Shown in pieces: positions 9,377 through 18,585 of a DNA stretch of 60,744 bases. The stretch lies in assembly GCF_001723685.1 (NCBI RefSeq), contig NZ_MCBX01000014.1, positions 1 to 60,744 of the forward strand, given 5' to 3'. The stretch's first letter is position 1; every line of letters starts with the position of its first letter. The position numbers and the translations under genes were made by a program. The notes under the pieces are model-generated. The model worked only from the letters and a program-made list of their open reading frames with translations. It did not search any database and was not told the origin of the DNA. The stretch comes from Candidatus Marithrix sp. Canyon 246 (GTDB taxonomy: Bacteria > Pseudomonadota > Gammaproteobacteria > Beggiatoales > Beggiatoaceae).

Positions 9377-9405
9377 TTGTTATATTTGCTCAAACTAGGT
9401 ACAAT
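9377..9405 (+). promoter_or_regulatory. Promoter for the DUF3015 gene, overlapping an inverted repeat
   Basis: The -35 box is TTGTTA (9377-9382), the spacer is 17 bp and the -10 box is TACAAT (9400-9405). It is embedded in a perfect 9-bp inverted repeat, TACCTAGTT (9370-9378) and AACTAGGTA (9393-9401), directly after the TonB receptor stop. The repeat could be a terminator stem for the operon (but no T-run follows) or an operator over this promoter. Confidence 0.5.
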
Positions 9406-9435
9406 AATCTCTTCTCAAATATCTGGAGAAACTTT

Positions 9436-9930
9436 ATGAAAAAAGTTATCTTAACAGTAGCAACACTGGCTATTTTACCAACCGCTTCAGTTTTAGCCAA
9501 ACCTAATAATGTTGGCTGCGGTATAGGCTCAATGGTTTTTGAAGGTAAGTCTGGAGTAGCACCACAAATACTAGCAGCTACCACTAATGGTACCTTTGGT
9601 AATCAAACTTTTGGTATTACTTTTGGAACATTAGGTTGTGCTAAAAATGGTGTGGTTGGTTTGCCTGTGCCACATAAAATAGCACTATTTGCCGATCAAA
9701 ACTTAGATAAACTGGCGCATGATATGGCTGTTGGCAATGGAGAAACCCTTAATTCTTTAGCTGTTCTCATGGAAGTGCAAGATCAAGATAAATCAGCATT
9801 TTTCAATGCTACTAAAATCAATTTTGCCAAAATATTTCCAGATGAAAATGTCACCACTATAGAAGTTTTAAAAAGTTTGAACAATGTTATGGCAAATGAG
9901 CCACGATTAAAACGTTATAGTTATAGCTAA
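9436..9930 (+). CDS. DUF3015 family exported protein
   Basis: A 164-residue protein with an Ala-type signal peptide (cleavage after SVLA, about residue 21). The mature protein opens with the DUF3015 hallmark GCGIGSMVFEGKSG, then TTNGTFGNQTFGITFGT and a second conserved Cys (LGC). The family is common in Gram-negative bacteria and its function is not known. The start has GGAG six to ten bases upstream. It stands alone between the TonB gene and the DUF4105 gene, with its own promoter. Confidence 0.85.
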   Translation: MKKVILTVATLAILPTASVLAKPNNVGCGIGSMVFEGKSGVAPQILAATTNGTFGNQTFGITFGTLGCAKNGVVGLPVPHKIALFADQNLDKLAHDMAVGNGETLNSLAVLMEVQDQDKSAFFNATKINFAKIFPDENVTTIEVLKSLNNVMANEPRLKRYSYS

Positions 9931-9970
9931 ATTTTTTATTGCTCGGAGTAAATTCGAGCAAATTAATTAC

Positions 9971-11836
9971 GTGAAAATCATTTTTCCCTTCTTATTATTA
10001 TTATTACACCCACCTCTATATTCAGCAGATTTTAGCTATTTAAAAACTCTACTTAAACAAGCCGAGACTAATTTGTTGGCGAATGATAGAGAATGGCGGA
10101 TACTCTTGCATTATCAAGCTGAGGGCAATGGATATGTCAGCGAAGTTGATGATCCTAAATTTTTCAACGCGCCTAATGGTAAAACCAATCCTTCAGCAGA
10201 ATTAGCGGCTACTCTGCGAACTTTTTTTGTTGCGCCTACACAACAATGTAAATTTATTGCTCGCTATGAGTGGCTAAAACAACAACTTGCTTTTAAAGCA
10301 TCGCGCCTAGCACCGCAGCCTTGCCCACGTTTTAAAGAATGGTTGAACGAATTAAACCCATACGGATTAAGCTTAATTTTTCCAGCCGCTTATTTAAATA
10401 ATCCATCCTCCATGTTTGGTCATACTTTGCTGCGTATTGATCAAGCAAAGCAAAATGAACAAAGTCGCCTACTCGCACATGCCATCAATTATGCTGCTAA
10501 CACCAAAGAAGAAAACGGTGTCACATTTGCAATCAAAGGTATTTTTGGTGACTATCCCGGACTGTTTTCTATCATGCCTTATTACCATAAAGTTAAAGAA
10601 TACAGTAATTTAGAAAATAGAGATGTCTGGGAATATCAACTAAATTTCACTCCAGCAGAAATTCAGCGTTTATTGAAACATGTATGGGAATTGGATAAGA
10701 TTTATTTTGAATATTATTTTTTTGATGAAAATTGTGCTTATCACTTATTATCTTTATTAGAAGTTGCACGTCCAAGTTTAGATTTACGCAATAAATTTTC
10801 GGCTTGGGCAATTCCAGCAGAAACTGTACGTGCTATTGTTGCCATACCCGGTTTATTGAAAAAAGCAACTTTTCGACCAGCCAATTTAACCAAATTGCGC
10901 CACAACTTAGATTTATTATCATCAGCAGAACAAAATTGGGTACAAAAACTAGCAACTGGCAAAATCAATGCAAAAGATAGCCAGTTTACGGCATTAGATA
11001 TAACTACACGCATAAAAATTTTAGAAACTGCTTATGATTATTTACATTATCAACATAAAAAAACTGACAAAACGCGCTCACGACGCTTGCGAGCATTATT
11101 GGTAGCGCGTAGCAAGTTACCTAGTACAACAAGCTTTTCGCCTCCACCTGTACCCCCGCGCCCTGAACATGGGCATCGCAGTTTTCGCATCTCAGCTGGC
11201 TGGGGGCGTTATGGGGAACAATCTTATCATAGCTTGCAGCTACGCCCCGCCTATCATGACTTATTGGATTCTGACGCTGGTTATAAACAGGGCGCACAAA
11301 TAAATTTTTTAAACCTCAACTTGCAGCATCCTATTGGCAGCAGCGATTTAAAACTGGAATCTCTGAAAATTCTTGATATTGCATCATTAAGTTCGCGTGA
11401 CCGATTTTTTCAACCACTTTCTTGGAAAATAAATACTGGCTGGGAGCGTAGGCAGTTAGACGATAATAAACGCTCATTGGTTTACAACACTAATGGAGGA
11501 GTAGGATTTAGCTATAAACCAATAGCTAAAGCCTTGGCTTATGGATTTTTAGAAGCTAACCTAGATATAGGAGGCGCATTGCGACATGATTACGCCTTTG
11601 GATTAGGTAGCAGTGTCGGAATGTTTGTAGATATACTACCAAATTGGCGTTTACATTTATATGCTGAAACACAGCGTTTTGTTCTAGGGCATATACAAAG
11701 CTTGCGCGATTTAGGACTAGAACAACGCTTAAATCTAAGTCGAAACAGTGCGATACGATTACAAATGAAGCGTCACTATTTTGCCGAAGAAAAAGCTATT
11801 TCCCAAATAGAATTGAATTGGCAATGGTATTTCTAA
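9971..11836 (+). CDS. DUF4105 (Lnb-like) periplasmic/outer-membrane protein
   Basis: A 621-residue protein starting at GTG (9971), with a hydrophobic signal sequence. The DUF4105 core covers residues of about 120-290 and contains SSMFGHTLLRID and YFFDENCAYHLL, the conserved His and Asn-Cys motifs of the family. Residues from about 400 onward form an aromatic-rich beta-strand region that resembles a small outer-membrane barrel. Some family members have been linked to lipoprotein N-acyl transfer (Lnb), but that assignment does not cover the whole family. It lies 40 bp after the DUF3015 gene, same strand, and its stop converges on the ribE fragment. Confidence 0.8.
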   Translation: MKIIFPFLLLLLHPPLYSADFSYLKTLLKQAETNLLANDREWRILLHYQAEGNGYVSEVDDPKFFNAPNGKTNPSAELAATLRTFFVAPTQQCKFIARYEWLKQQLAFKASRLAPQPCPRFKEWLNELNPYGLSLIFPAAYLNNPSSMFGHTLLRIDQAKQNEQSRLLAHAINYAANTKEENGVTFAIKGIFGDYPGLFSIMPYYHKVKEYSNLENRDVWEYQLNFTPAEIQRLLKHVWELDKIYFEYYFFDENCAYHLLSLLEVARPSLDLRNKFSAWAIPAETVRAIVAIPGLLKKATFRPANLTKLRHNLDLLSSAEQNWVQKLATGKINAKDSQFTALDITTRIKILETAYDYLHYQHKKTDKTRSRRLRALLVARSKLPSTTSFSPPPVPPRPEHGHRSFRISAGWGRYGEQSYHSLQLRPAYHDLLDSDAGYKQGAQINFLNLNLQHPIGSSDLKLESLKILDIASLSSRDRFFQPLSWKINTGWERRQLDDNKRSLVYNTNGGVGFSYKPIAKALAYGFLEANLDIGGALRHDYAFGLGSSVGMFVDILPNWRLHLYAETQRFVLGHIQSLRDLGLEQRLNLSRNSAIRLQMKRHYFAEEKAISQIELNWQWYF

Positions 11837-11847
11837 AATACTTATAT

Positions 11848-12168
11848 TCACATAAACTCATGCTCCTTCAAAAAGGAAGCATCAATAGAATCATCACCCT
11901 GTTTTCCAACTAACAGTCGTTCTAAATAGCGAGCTATTATATCAACTTCCAGATTTACTCTTTGTCCGATTTTTATGTCAGCTAAAGTGGTATTTTCTTG
12001 GGTATGGGGGACTATATTTAATGTAAATTCAGCATCTTGCACTGAATTTACAGTTAGACTAATGCCATCTACACAAATTGAGCCTTTGGCTGCTATATAT
12101 TTGGAACGCGAATGTTTAGTCGCGTTGATGGCTCCTACTCCGTCAACATGCCCAATTGCTTTAATCAT
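11848..12168 (-). pseudogene. ribE: Riboflavin synthase, C-terminal half only
   Basis: Full-length riboflavin synthase (about 200 residues) has two similar barrels. These 106 residues match only the second barrel, opening with GHVDGVG and containing the conserved GSICVDGISLTVN, followed by LNIVPHT, NTTL and GQRVNLEVDIIARYLERLL. The first barrel (usually MFTGIV onward) is absent, and the upstream DNA is intact ribD coding sequence, so it is not simply frameshifted away. The ATG overlaps the ribD stop by 8 bases, so the fragment could still be translated. The active site is normally built between the N barrel of one subunit and the C barrel of another, so this product should not be active alone. 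A complete copy may exist elsewhere. Confidence 0.75.
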
Positions 12169-13261
12169 AATTTGGATGGGCTGTTATACGCCAATCTTTA
12201 CCGATTGCACGTATATCAACTATATTTAGTGGCAGATGTTGACTTAATTGTTTAAGATCAGGCAGATTAAATAATCCTCGTGCCTTGTTGCCCATCAACA
12301 TCGGTGCCATGTAAATTACTATTTCATCAATTAAACCAGCGCGTAGCATTGAGCCGCTTAATGTTGCTCCGGTTTCTAAATGCACTTCATTAACATCATA
12401 TTTTTCGGCTAACATTTGACACATGGCGTGTAAATCTACTTGATGATCTTGCCCCGGTAAGTATATTACTTCTGCACCGGCTGTTTCTAATATGGCTTTA
12501 ATGCTAGTGTTTTCTGAAGCAGTAAAAATTACTGTTTTCCCCGGAAGGCTTAAAATACGCGCTTCTGGTGGCGTACTTAAATAACTATCAATAACAACTC
12601 GTAAAACTTGTTTTGCTGGCAATTCAGGTTTACGTACAGTTAATTGTGGATCATCCGCCAATATTGTACCTGCACCTGTCATAATAGCATTGCTACGAGC
12701 GCGTAATGTTTGCACATCATTACGAGCATCGCTGCCAGTTATCCATTTACTTTCCCCAGATTCCATAGCAGTACGTCCATCTAAACTCATTGCTAATTTG
12801 CAGCGAATATAGGGGCGATTATGACGCATCCGCATAAAAAATCCGGCATTTAGTTGTTCTGCTTGTTGGCTTAATATGCCGCTATCTATGGTGATACCAG
12901 CTTTTAATAATTGTTCAATACCTTTGTTAGATACTAGGGGATTTGGATCAGTAGCTCCGATAACAACACGAGTAATTCCGGCTTTAATTAAAGCGTCTGT
13001 ACAGGGCGGTGTGCGCCCTTGGTGACAACATGGTTCTAAGGTGACGTAACAAGTTGCTCCTTTAGCTTTATCTTTTGCCATTTTTAAGGCATTAATTTCA
13101 GCATGGGGTTCACCAGCAACTTGATGCCAACCTTCTCCTACTATTTCACCATCAAGTACAATGACACAGCCTACACGCGGATTGGGATGAGTACTCCATA
13201 AACCCTTTTCTGCTAATTGTAAGGCTCGTGCCATATAAGATTGATCGTTTATATTAACCAT
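12161..13261 (-). CDS. ribD: Bifunctional riboflavin deaminase/reductase RibD
   Basis: Catalyses the second and third steps of riboflavin synthesis: deamination of the pyrimidinone, then reduction of the ribosyl side chain. It has 366 residues, the usual length. The N-terminal zinc deaminase has HAEINAL and [11 protein letters not shown] ligands (residues about 52-90), and the C-terminal reductase runs from about 150 ([14 protein letters not shown], then [12 protein letters not shown]). The start overlaps the glyA stop by 8 bases in the same TATGGTTAA arrangement seen at the ribD-ribE junction. Confidence 0.97.
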   Translation of the reverse strand: MVNINDQSYMARALQLAEKGLWSTHPNPRVGCVIVLDGEIVGEGWHQVAGEPHAEINALKMAKDKAKGATCYVTLEPCCHQGRTPPCTDALIKAGITRVVIGATDPNPLVSNKGIEQLLKAGITIDSGILSQQAEQLNAGFFMRMRHNRPYIRCKLAMSLDGRTAMESGESKWITGSDARNDVQTLRARSNAIMTGAGTILADDPQLTVRKPELPAKQVLRVVIDSYLSTPPEARILSLPGKTVIFTASENTSIKAILETAGAEVIYLPGQDHQVDLHAMCQMLAEKYDVNEVHLETGATLSGSMLRAGLIDEIVIYMAPMLMGNKARGLFNLPDLKQLSQHLPLNIVDIRAIGKDWRITAHPNYD

Positions 13262-14507
13262 AAACTGGCAAACGAGTACAGAGAGTTAATACGTCTTGTT
13301 TGACTTTGGCTTGTAGTTCAAGATTATTAATATCATCTAAAATATCACAGATAAAGTTAGCAACTTGACTGACTTCATCTATTCCGAAGCCACGAGTGGT
13401 AATAGCCGGAGTACCAATACGTAAGCCACTGGTGACAAATGGGGAACGAGGATCATTTGGTACTGCGTTTTTATTTACGGTAATATTGGCATTTCCTAAT
13501 GCAGCATCTGCATCTTTACCAGTCATATCTTTGTCAATTAAATCAACTAAAAATAAATGGTTATCAGTTCCGCCTGATACTATCTTATAGCCTCGTTCTA
13601 TCATGACTGATGCCATTGCTCTAGCGTTTGCAACGACTTGAGTTTGGTAAGTTTTAAAATCTGCTTGTAATGCTTCTTTAAGGGCAACTGCTTTGGCAGC
13701 AATTACGTGCATTAATGGTCCACCTTGAATACCCGGAAATACTAGGGAATTCAATTTTTTCTCAATTTCAGGGTTAGCTTGAGCTAGAATCAATCCACCG
13801 CGTGGGCCGCGTAAGGTTTTATGTGTAGTGGTGGTGGTAACATCAGCAATATTAACCGGGCTAGGATATACTCCAGCAGCAATTAAACCTGCTACATGAG
13901 CCATATCAACCACGAAATAAGCACCTACTTTATCAGCAATATCACGCATTCTTTGCCAATCTACTACTCGTGAATAGGCACTAAAGCCTCCAATCAGCAT
14001 TTTTGGTTTATGTTCAAGTGCCAAGGCTTCCATTTGATCATAATCAATTTCGCCAGTGTCAGTATTTAAACCGTATTGTACAGCATTGAAAATTTTACCA
14101 GAGAAATTAACCTTAGATCCATGAGTTAAATGTCCACCATGTGCTAAGCTCATGCCTAAAATCGTATCGCCCGGCTTTAATAAAGCTAAATAAACCGCAG
14201 CATTAGCCTGTGAACCTGAATGTGGTTGAACATTAGCATAGCCTGCATTAAATAATTCTTTGGCACGATCAATAGCTAATTGTTCTACAACATCAACATT
14301 TTCGCAACCGCCATAATAACGTTTGGCTGGATAACCTTCGGCATATTTATTTGTTAAAACAGTGCCTTGAGCTTGAATTACACGTGGACTAGCATAATTT
14401 TCAGAAGCAATTAGTTCTAAATGCTCCTCTTGACGTGTAACTTCATTTTCTATGGCTTGCCATAATTCGGCATCGAAATCAGCGATATTTAAGTTTTTTG
14501 CAAACAT
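13254..14507 (-). CDS. glyA: Serine hydroxymethyltransferase
   Basis: PLP enzyme interconverting serine and glycine with tetrahydrofolate. It has 417 residues, as usual. The signature around the PLP lysine, [14 protein letters not shown], is intact, as are the HLELIASEN opening and YYGGCENVD. It is first in a tightly coupled minus-strand unit glyA-ribD-ribE', where every junction overlaps. Upstream (14508-14560) is AT-rich DNA holding its promoter. Confidence 0.98.
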   Translation of the reverse strand: MFAKNLNIADFDAELWQAIENEVTRQEEHLELIASENYASPRVIQAQGTVLTNKYAEGYPAKRYYGGCENVDVVEQLAIDRAKELFNAGYANVQPHSGSQANAAVYLALLKPGDTILGMSLAHGGHLTHGSKVNFSGKIFNAVQYGLNTDTGEIDYDQMEALALEHKPKMLIGGFSAYSRVVDWQRMRDIADKVGAYFVVDMAHVAGLIAAGVYPSPVNIADVTTTTTHKTLRGPRGGLILAQANPEIEKKLNSLVFPGIQGGPLMHVIAAKAVALKEALQADFKTYQTQVVANARAMASVMIERGYKIVSGGTDNHLFLVDLIDKDMTGKDADAALGNANITVNKNAVPNDPRSPFVTSGLRIGTPAITTRGFGIDEVSQVANFICDILDDINNLELQAKVKQDVLTLCTRLPVYG

Positions 14508-15207
14508 GAATTGTAGGTGATTATGTTAAAGTGAAATGCTTTGATTATAACATATTTTATAAATAAAATTGCTGATTTATAGCTAGAAATGTTTAAAAAA
14601 TCTATTATAAAGATTTGTTAGAAATTTTATTTATGCACCCTTATACTAAAATAAGTATGCTTGAAGATAATCTTGGAAGACATAAATTTTTTGTGAATGT
14701 TAAGTTGTTTGAACTGTTGCAAAAGGCTATGTTGTAAAAAGTGAATAAAACCGACATATTAAAATTATATGTCGAAAATTTTTAGCAGCATTGCTTTTTG
14801 ATGTCCAATAAAGAATAATCGGCATAACCCGATAATGGTAATTTTGGTGTCGAAATATTGTATGCTGTATTAATTAATCCAGCCCCTTTCCTCTAAAAAT
14901 AAGCTGGATAATTCCTGTGTTTGCTCAAAATTTAGATTTATCTCCAAAAAAATGCTTAATGGGAGGTTTAAGAGGTTTATCATTTTAGCTTGTCTAAAGA
15001 TGATACTGGTACGTATAATACTTCAAGCTTAGAACGCTGACTATAGCATGAAAAAATATATTAAAAACAACTACAAGGATGCTATATAAGCAAGGATCAA
15101 TTCTTAAATTCGATCATAAAAATATGTCACCATATTAGCTAATATATTCATAACAAATGTAGCTCATCTATGCAATAATCGCTTTTTCCAGAAATGGTAC
15201 AAATAAA
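14508..15207. other. Non-coding, probably decayed region upstream of the AAA pseudogene
   Basis: No convincing gene. It contains a small stem (CGACATAT and ATATGTCG around 14750-14773), a weak one around TCCAGC...GCTGGA (14878-14910), and the left copy of a 26-bp direct repeat (14940-14965). A 34-codon frame at 14633-14737 lacks an RBS and any recognisable features. Composition is AT-rich and stop-dense in all frames, as expected of degraded accessory DNA. Confidence 0.5.
14940..14965 (+). repeat. Left copy of 26-bp direct repeat flanking the degraded island
   Basis: The 26 bases (core CAAAAAAATGCTTAATGG) are identical to 18553-18578, 3.6 kb away in the same orientation, while the flanks differ. 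Between them lie only broken or truncated genes. The pair could be attachment-site-like ends of an old insertion, or two copies of a dispersed element; no integrase gene remains between them. Confidence 0.7.
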
Positions 15208-16448
15208 ATGAAGTTAAAAAAAATCCATATTAAAGGTTTTAAATCCATTGTAGATCAATAATTTGAACCCGGGCAGGTAAATATCTGTGTGGTGCAAATG
15301 GAAGTGGTAAAACTGCCATCTTAGAAGCCATTGGAATGTTAAGTGCAGCACTGAATGGCGCAGTAGATAATGAAGCATTGCAACGACGTGGCGTGCGTTT
15401 AGGAACACCACAATTATATAAATCATCTTTTGAAAATGTGGATCTAGCTCAGATTGATTTATCTGTACAGTGGCAAAATGTTAAGCAAAATGAACAGTGG
15501 AATTATGCAGTTGAATTAGAACCAACTAATAATACAGGAACTTGGTCTTATCATGCTGAAAGCTTACAACTAAACAACCAACTGATTTTACAACGTAAAA
15601 ATAACAAAATTGAAACTTATGGAAAACATCAATACAATGATGCTTTTCCTAATGATGAAGGTGCAAAGGCAGCTATCCATTTAGCTCTTTCAGAATCTAA
15701 ACCAGCCAGTGGCAAATTATTCTCAGAGTTCTCATCAAGACTAAAATCTTACGCTATTTATACTCCAACTACAGCAATGCTTAGCGATGCTGTCACTGAT
15801 ATGAGATCAATTTCCAACAATTTTATGGGGCTTTCTGGAAATCGACTTGCATATGCTATGCTAGATCTCATAGATACTAAAAATGAAACTTATGGATATT
15901 TAGACTTAGATGAGGTGCTGGATTTACTGGATTGGATAGAAAGTATTGCTGTGGTATCACCGACAACAGATATTCTATCTCCAGTAGTGCCTCGTTTACA
16001 AAAAATCCTTAGCTTCACTGATTTTTTGATGCGAAAAGATAATAATAAATTCACCGCTCATGAAGCTAGCGAAGGTAGCCTCTATGTGTTTTTTCTATTA
16101 ACACTTGCTATGCACCACTATGCCCCATCTATATTTGCAGTAGAAAATTTTGATCAAGCCTTACATCCTCGTTTAGCACGCGCCTTAGCCAAATCATTCT
16201 GTAAAGCAATCTTTGCTAATCCCCATCAACCGATAGCTTTTTTAACATCTCATAATCCATTAGTTTTGGATGGACTTAATATTCGTGATGATAGAGTACG
16301 TTTATTTGCAATAGATCGTAATAGTAAAGGATATACAACCATAAATCGTGTAACAGTAACAGAAGAATTATTAGAACAAGGCAAGAAAGGTTTAACATTA
16401 TCGCGTTTATGGGTAATGGGATATTTAGGTGGTGTGCCAGCATTATGA
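15208..16448 (+). pseudogene. AAA_21-type ATPase (SMC/OLD-like), disrupted near its N-terminus
   Basis: The reading begins MKLKKIHIKGFKSIVDQ at 15208, hits an in-frame TAA at 15259-15261, and then needs a frameshift (between about 15270 and 15290) to reach the Walker A motif GANGSGKT (15291-15314). From there it is open to 16448. The C-terminal half keeps the ABC-type ATPase signature and Walker B area (ASEGSLYVFFLLTLAM, then IFAVENFDQALHPRLA) and SHNPLVLDG. With two lesions before the P-loop the original protein cannot be made. Family members pair with DUF4276/RloB-like Toprim-type proteins in defence islands, and the broken partner lies immediately downstream. Confidence 0.8.
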
Positions 16449-16983
16449 AAAAACTGGTTATTGGGATTGTTGCAGAAGGTGTGACAGATTTTATGCTGTT
16501 ACGCTCACTGCTCGATCACTTTTTTGATTGTAATTGTTAATTGATACAATGATGTTGCGCGTGAAGATGAAATTATGTCGGTACGTATAAATCTTTTAAC
16601 ATATTTACATAATATTAAGTACAGCGAATTACGTGGATAAACTAATAAAGTTTAATTTAAATAATTTGTTTATCCACGTAATTCGCTGTACTTATTTTAG
16701 TCAAAATTACTTTAAATGTTAAAATACTTTGTCGTACCTATTTAATTGTACTGAAGCTTGGGTGCTGGCAGCACACGATATTGAAACTGCTTATCATGCA
16801 CCACCTGATAAACCACTTGAATGTGTGAATAAGCCAGATATGATTATCAGCAATCAAAGAGATTATCAACAATTGATACCTATAGTGTTAGACAATTGGG
16901 AAGAAGTGAAACATATTTGCAAACAAGCAGCAAAATTTGAAAATGACGTAAAAGCTATTGTAGAACGAATATATCATAATTAA
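16445..16983 (+). pseudogene. DUF4276/RloB-like partner gene, interrupted by a palindromic element
   Basis: It starts at ATG 16445, overlapping the ATPase stop by four bases (ATGA). The N-terminus KLVIGIVAEGVTDFMLL has the EGxTD signature of DUF4276-type proteins, then a stop follows at codon 33. The C-terminal part resumes after the palindrome as an 84-residue frame (16729-16983) containing CTEAWVLAAHD, the conserved middle of this family. The gene is therefore split by the insertion at 16580-16738 plus at least one nonsense change. Confidence 0.65.
16580..16738. mobile_element. Palindromic MITE-like insertion
   Basis: A 159-bp element bounded by GGTACG (16580-16585) and CGTACC (16733-16738). 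Inside are perfect 26-bp inverted arms (16617-16642 and 16668-16693; start AAGTACAGCGAATTACG) around a 25-nt AT-rich loop. The outer arms are imperfect (shared TTTTAACAT). No coding capacity. It sits inside the DUF4276-like gene. Exact target duplication is not clear. Confidence 0.7.
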
Positions 16984-17282
16984 TATAGCTGAATTGTTTC
17001 ACAAAGGGTAATTGTGTGCTGTATCTAAATAATAAATGATTTATAATCATCGGAACTGCACCAAATCGCCCTAATAAGTAAGCTTTCTGAGCTTAAACCT
17101 GCATATTTCATCAACTGGATTGATTTCATAAAGCCACTCCTCAAGAATCCATTTATGATTCAAATTCAAAACGTGATGGTTTATTAAGATTAGTTTTATC
17201 AAGTTTAAATGGTTTGATAGGAATTAGTTTATTATGCCTAATTTAATTTTCCAAGTGATGAGCAGTGAAGTGCGGCTGCAAT
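16984..17282 (+). other. Gene-free stretch with a coding fossil
   Basis: No intact gene. A frame near 17159-17245 reads DSNSKRDGLLRLVLSSLNG and onward to GISLLC before a stop, which looks like the end of a decayed gene, but I cannot name the family. The rest is stop-dense. Confidence 0.4.
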
Positions 17283-18014
17283 ATGATTAATAACAATACG
17301 AAAAATAAAGAAGATCAAATTGTCATCTATCAAACAGATGATGGCTCTACTGTACTTGAAGTGAGCTTTACCCATGACACCGTTTGGCTGACACAGGCTC
17401 AAATGGTGGAACTTTTTGGCAAAACCAAACAAAATATCAGCCTACATATTAACAATATATTCAAAGAAGGCGAATTAGACAAAGCTTCAGTTGTCAAGGA
17501 ATCCTTGATAACTGCCGTCGATGGCAAACAGTACAAAACTAAGTTGTACAATCTGGATGTTATTATATCTGTAGGTTATAGGATTAAATCTCAACGTGGC
17601 ACACAATTCCGCATCTGGGCAACTCAACGCTTGCGTGAATATCTAGTACATGACTACAGTATCAATCAGGAGCGTTTTGACAAAAATGCTGCTGAACTGC
17701 AACAAGCATTGGCATTAATCCGCAAAACTGCACAGTCATCAGAAATCAATGCAAAATCTGGGCGTGGATTGGTGGAAATAGTTAGTCGTTATACTCAGAC
17801 TTTCCTTTGGCTACAGCGTTATGATGAAGGTTTGCTTGATGAACCAAAGGGTCAAGATGGTGGTCATTTGCCAACGCCTAAAGAGGCTATGCAAGCCTTG
17901 CAGGAACTCAAACAATCACTCATGGCACGCGGAGAGGCTACTGAACTGTTTGCGAATTTACGCGGCGGCAACTTATCAGTGCCTAACCTATTTTTTAGGC
18001 TTATCCACCTCTAA
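17283..18014 (+). pseudogene. RhuM family protein, 3' truncated
   Basis: RhuM (PF13310 type) proteins usually exceed 330 residues. Here 243 codons remain from ATG 17283. The conserved N-terminal half is clear: VWLTQAQMVELFGKTKQNIS, then KLYNLDVIISVGYRIKSQRG and FRIWATQRLREYLVHDY. After FANLRGG (about 17970) the sequence diverges into LSVPNLFFRLIHL and stops, because the DNA has been joined to an unrelated minus-strand gene. The lost part would be the C-terminal Fic/Doc-like segment. RhuM genes are typical of pathogenicity and defence islands; the molecular role is unknown. Confidence 0.8.
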
Positions 18015-18227
18015 ACGCGCTAATACTTGTTCTAATACATGTGGATAAGGAATTTCCTCTGGATCTTTAGGTTTATCTGAATATGATAATAATGCTGCTT
18101 GAAAAATTTGTGTTTCTCGCACTATTTCAGGATCAGCATCTGACACTGATTTACCCGCCAGCAATTCTATCCAATCTTGCCCATCATCAGTCAAAATGTG
18201 ACACTGTTTGATGGGCGGATATTGCAT
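17988..18227 (-). CDS. Small hypothetical acidic protein next to the sigma-factor remnant
   Basis: A 79-residue protein with no membrane segment: ILTDDGQDWIELLAGKSVSD, then ADPEIVRETQIFQAALLSY, ending in DKPKK. I recall similar WLELLAG...DADPxTVREAQxLRxAL openings at the start of larger proteins encoded after ECF sigma factors, so this may be an N-terminal fragment, but I cannot confirm that. It overlaps the upstream sigma-like remnant in another frame and its end overlaps the truncated end of RhuM, which places a recombination junction around 17970-17990. Confidence 0.45.
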   Translation of the reverse strand: MQYPPIKQCHILTDDGQDWIELLAGKSVSDADPEIVRETQIFQAALLSYSDKPKDPEEIPYPHVLEQVLARLEVDKPKK

Positions 18228-18540
18228 AATTTTTACCTATTTTTTCAGATATTTCCTGTATAGATAAACCCTGTTGTTGCCATAACAGGGCTTCTAAACA
18301 ATTTAGAAGTTCAATGTTGCCCTCACGTATCATCATAATTAACAGAATAATCCTCTTTAGCATTTTTTCGCCAATAGTCACTAGCAACACTTGTGGCAAT
18401 TTTATTCAGCCAAGTTGGGATACTGCAATCTTCTCTAAAACTTTCAATATTTTTAAAAGAATGGAAATTGAAAATTTGTCTTAAATAAAACCAAATATTT
18501 ACTGGATTTTTTGCAAGGTTATGTAGTATTACAATTTACC
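18187..18540 (-). pseudogene. ECF sigma-factor-like gene remnant
   Basis: Read on the minus strand, the sequence gives IESFREDCSIPTWLNKIAT then SVASDYWRKNAKEDYSVN, which resembles sigma-70 region 2 of ECF factors (SFRTWLYRIARNxAxDYWR). A frameshift follows at about 18335, and the next frame gives CLEALLWQQQGLSIQEISEK, resembling the region 4 helix-turn-helix (GLSxxEIAEKLG). No start codon in frame and at least one frameshift. Short matches only, so the assignment is moderate. Confidence 0.5.
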
Positions 18541-18552
18541 TTGGTAAATGTG

Positions 18553-18578
18553 ATCTCCAAAAAAATGCTTAATGGGAG
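18553..18578 (+). repeat. Right copy of 26-bp direct repeat
   Basis: Identical over 26 bases to 14940-14965, ending 8 bp before the stop codon of the hybrid kinase gene. It marks the right edge of the block of broken genes. Confidence 0.7.
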
Positions 18579-18585
18579 CTTATTA

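Noticed and set aside
14633-14737. 34-codon frame in the gap upstream of the AAA pseudogene
   Set aside because: No RBS, no recognisable sequence, and the surrounding DNA is degraded.
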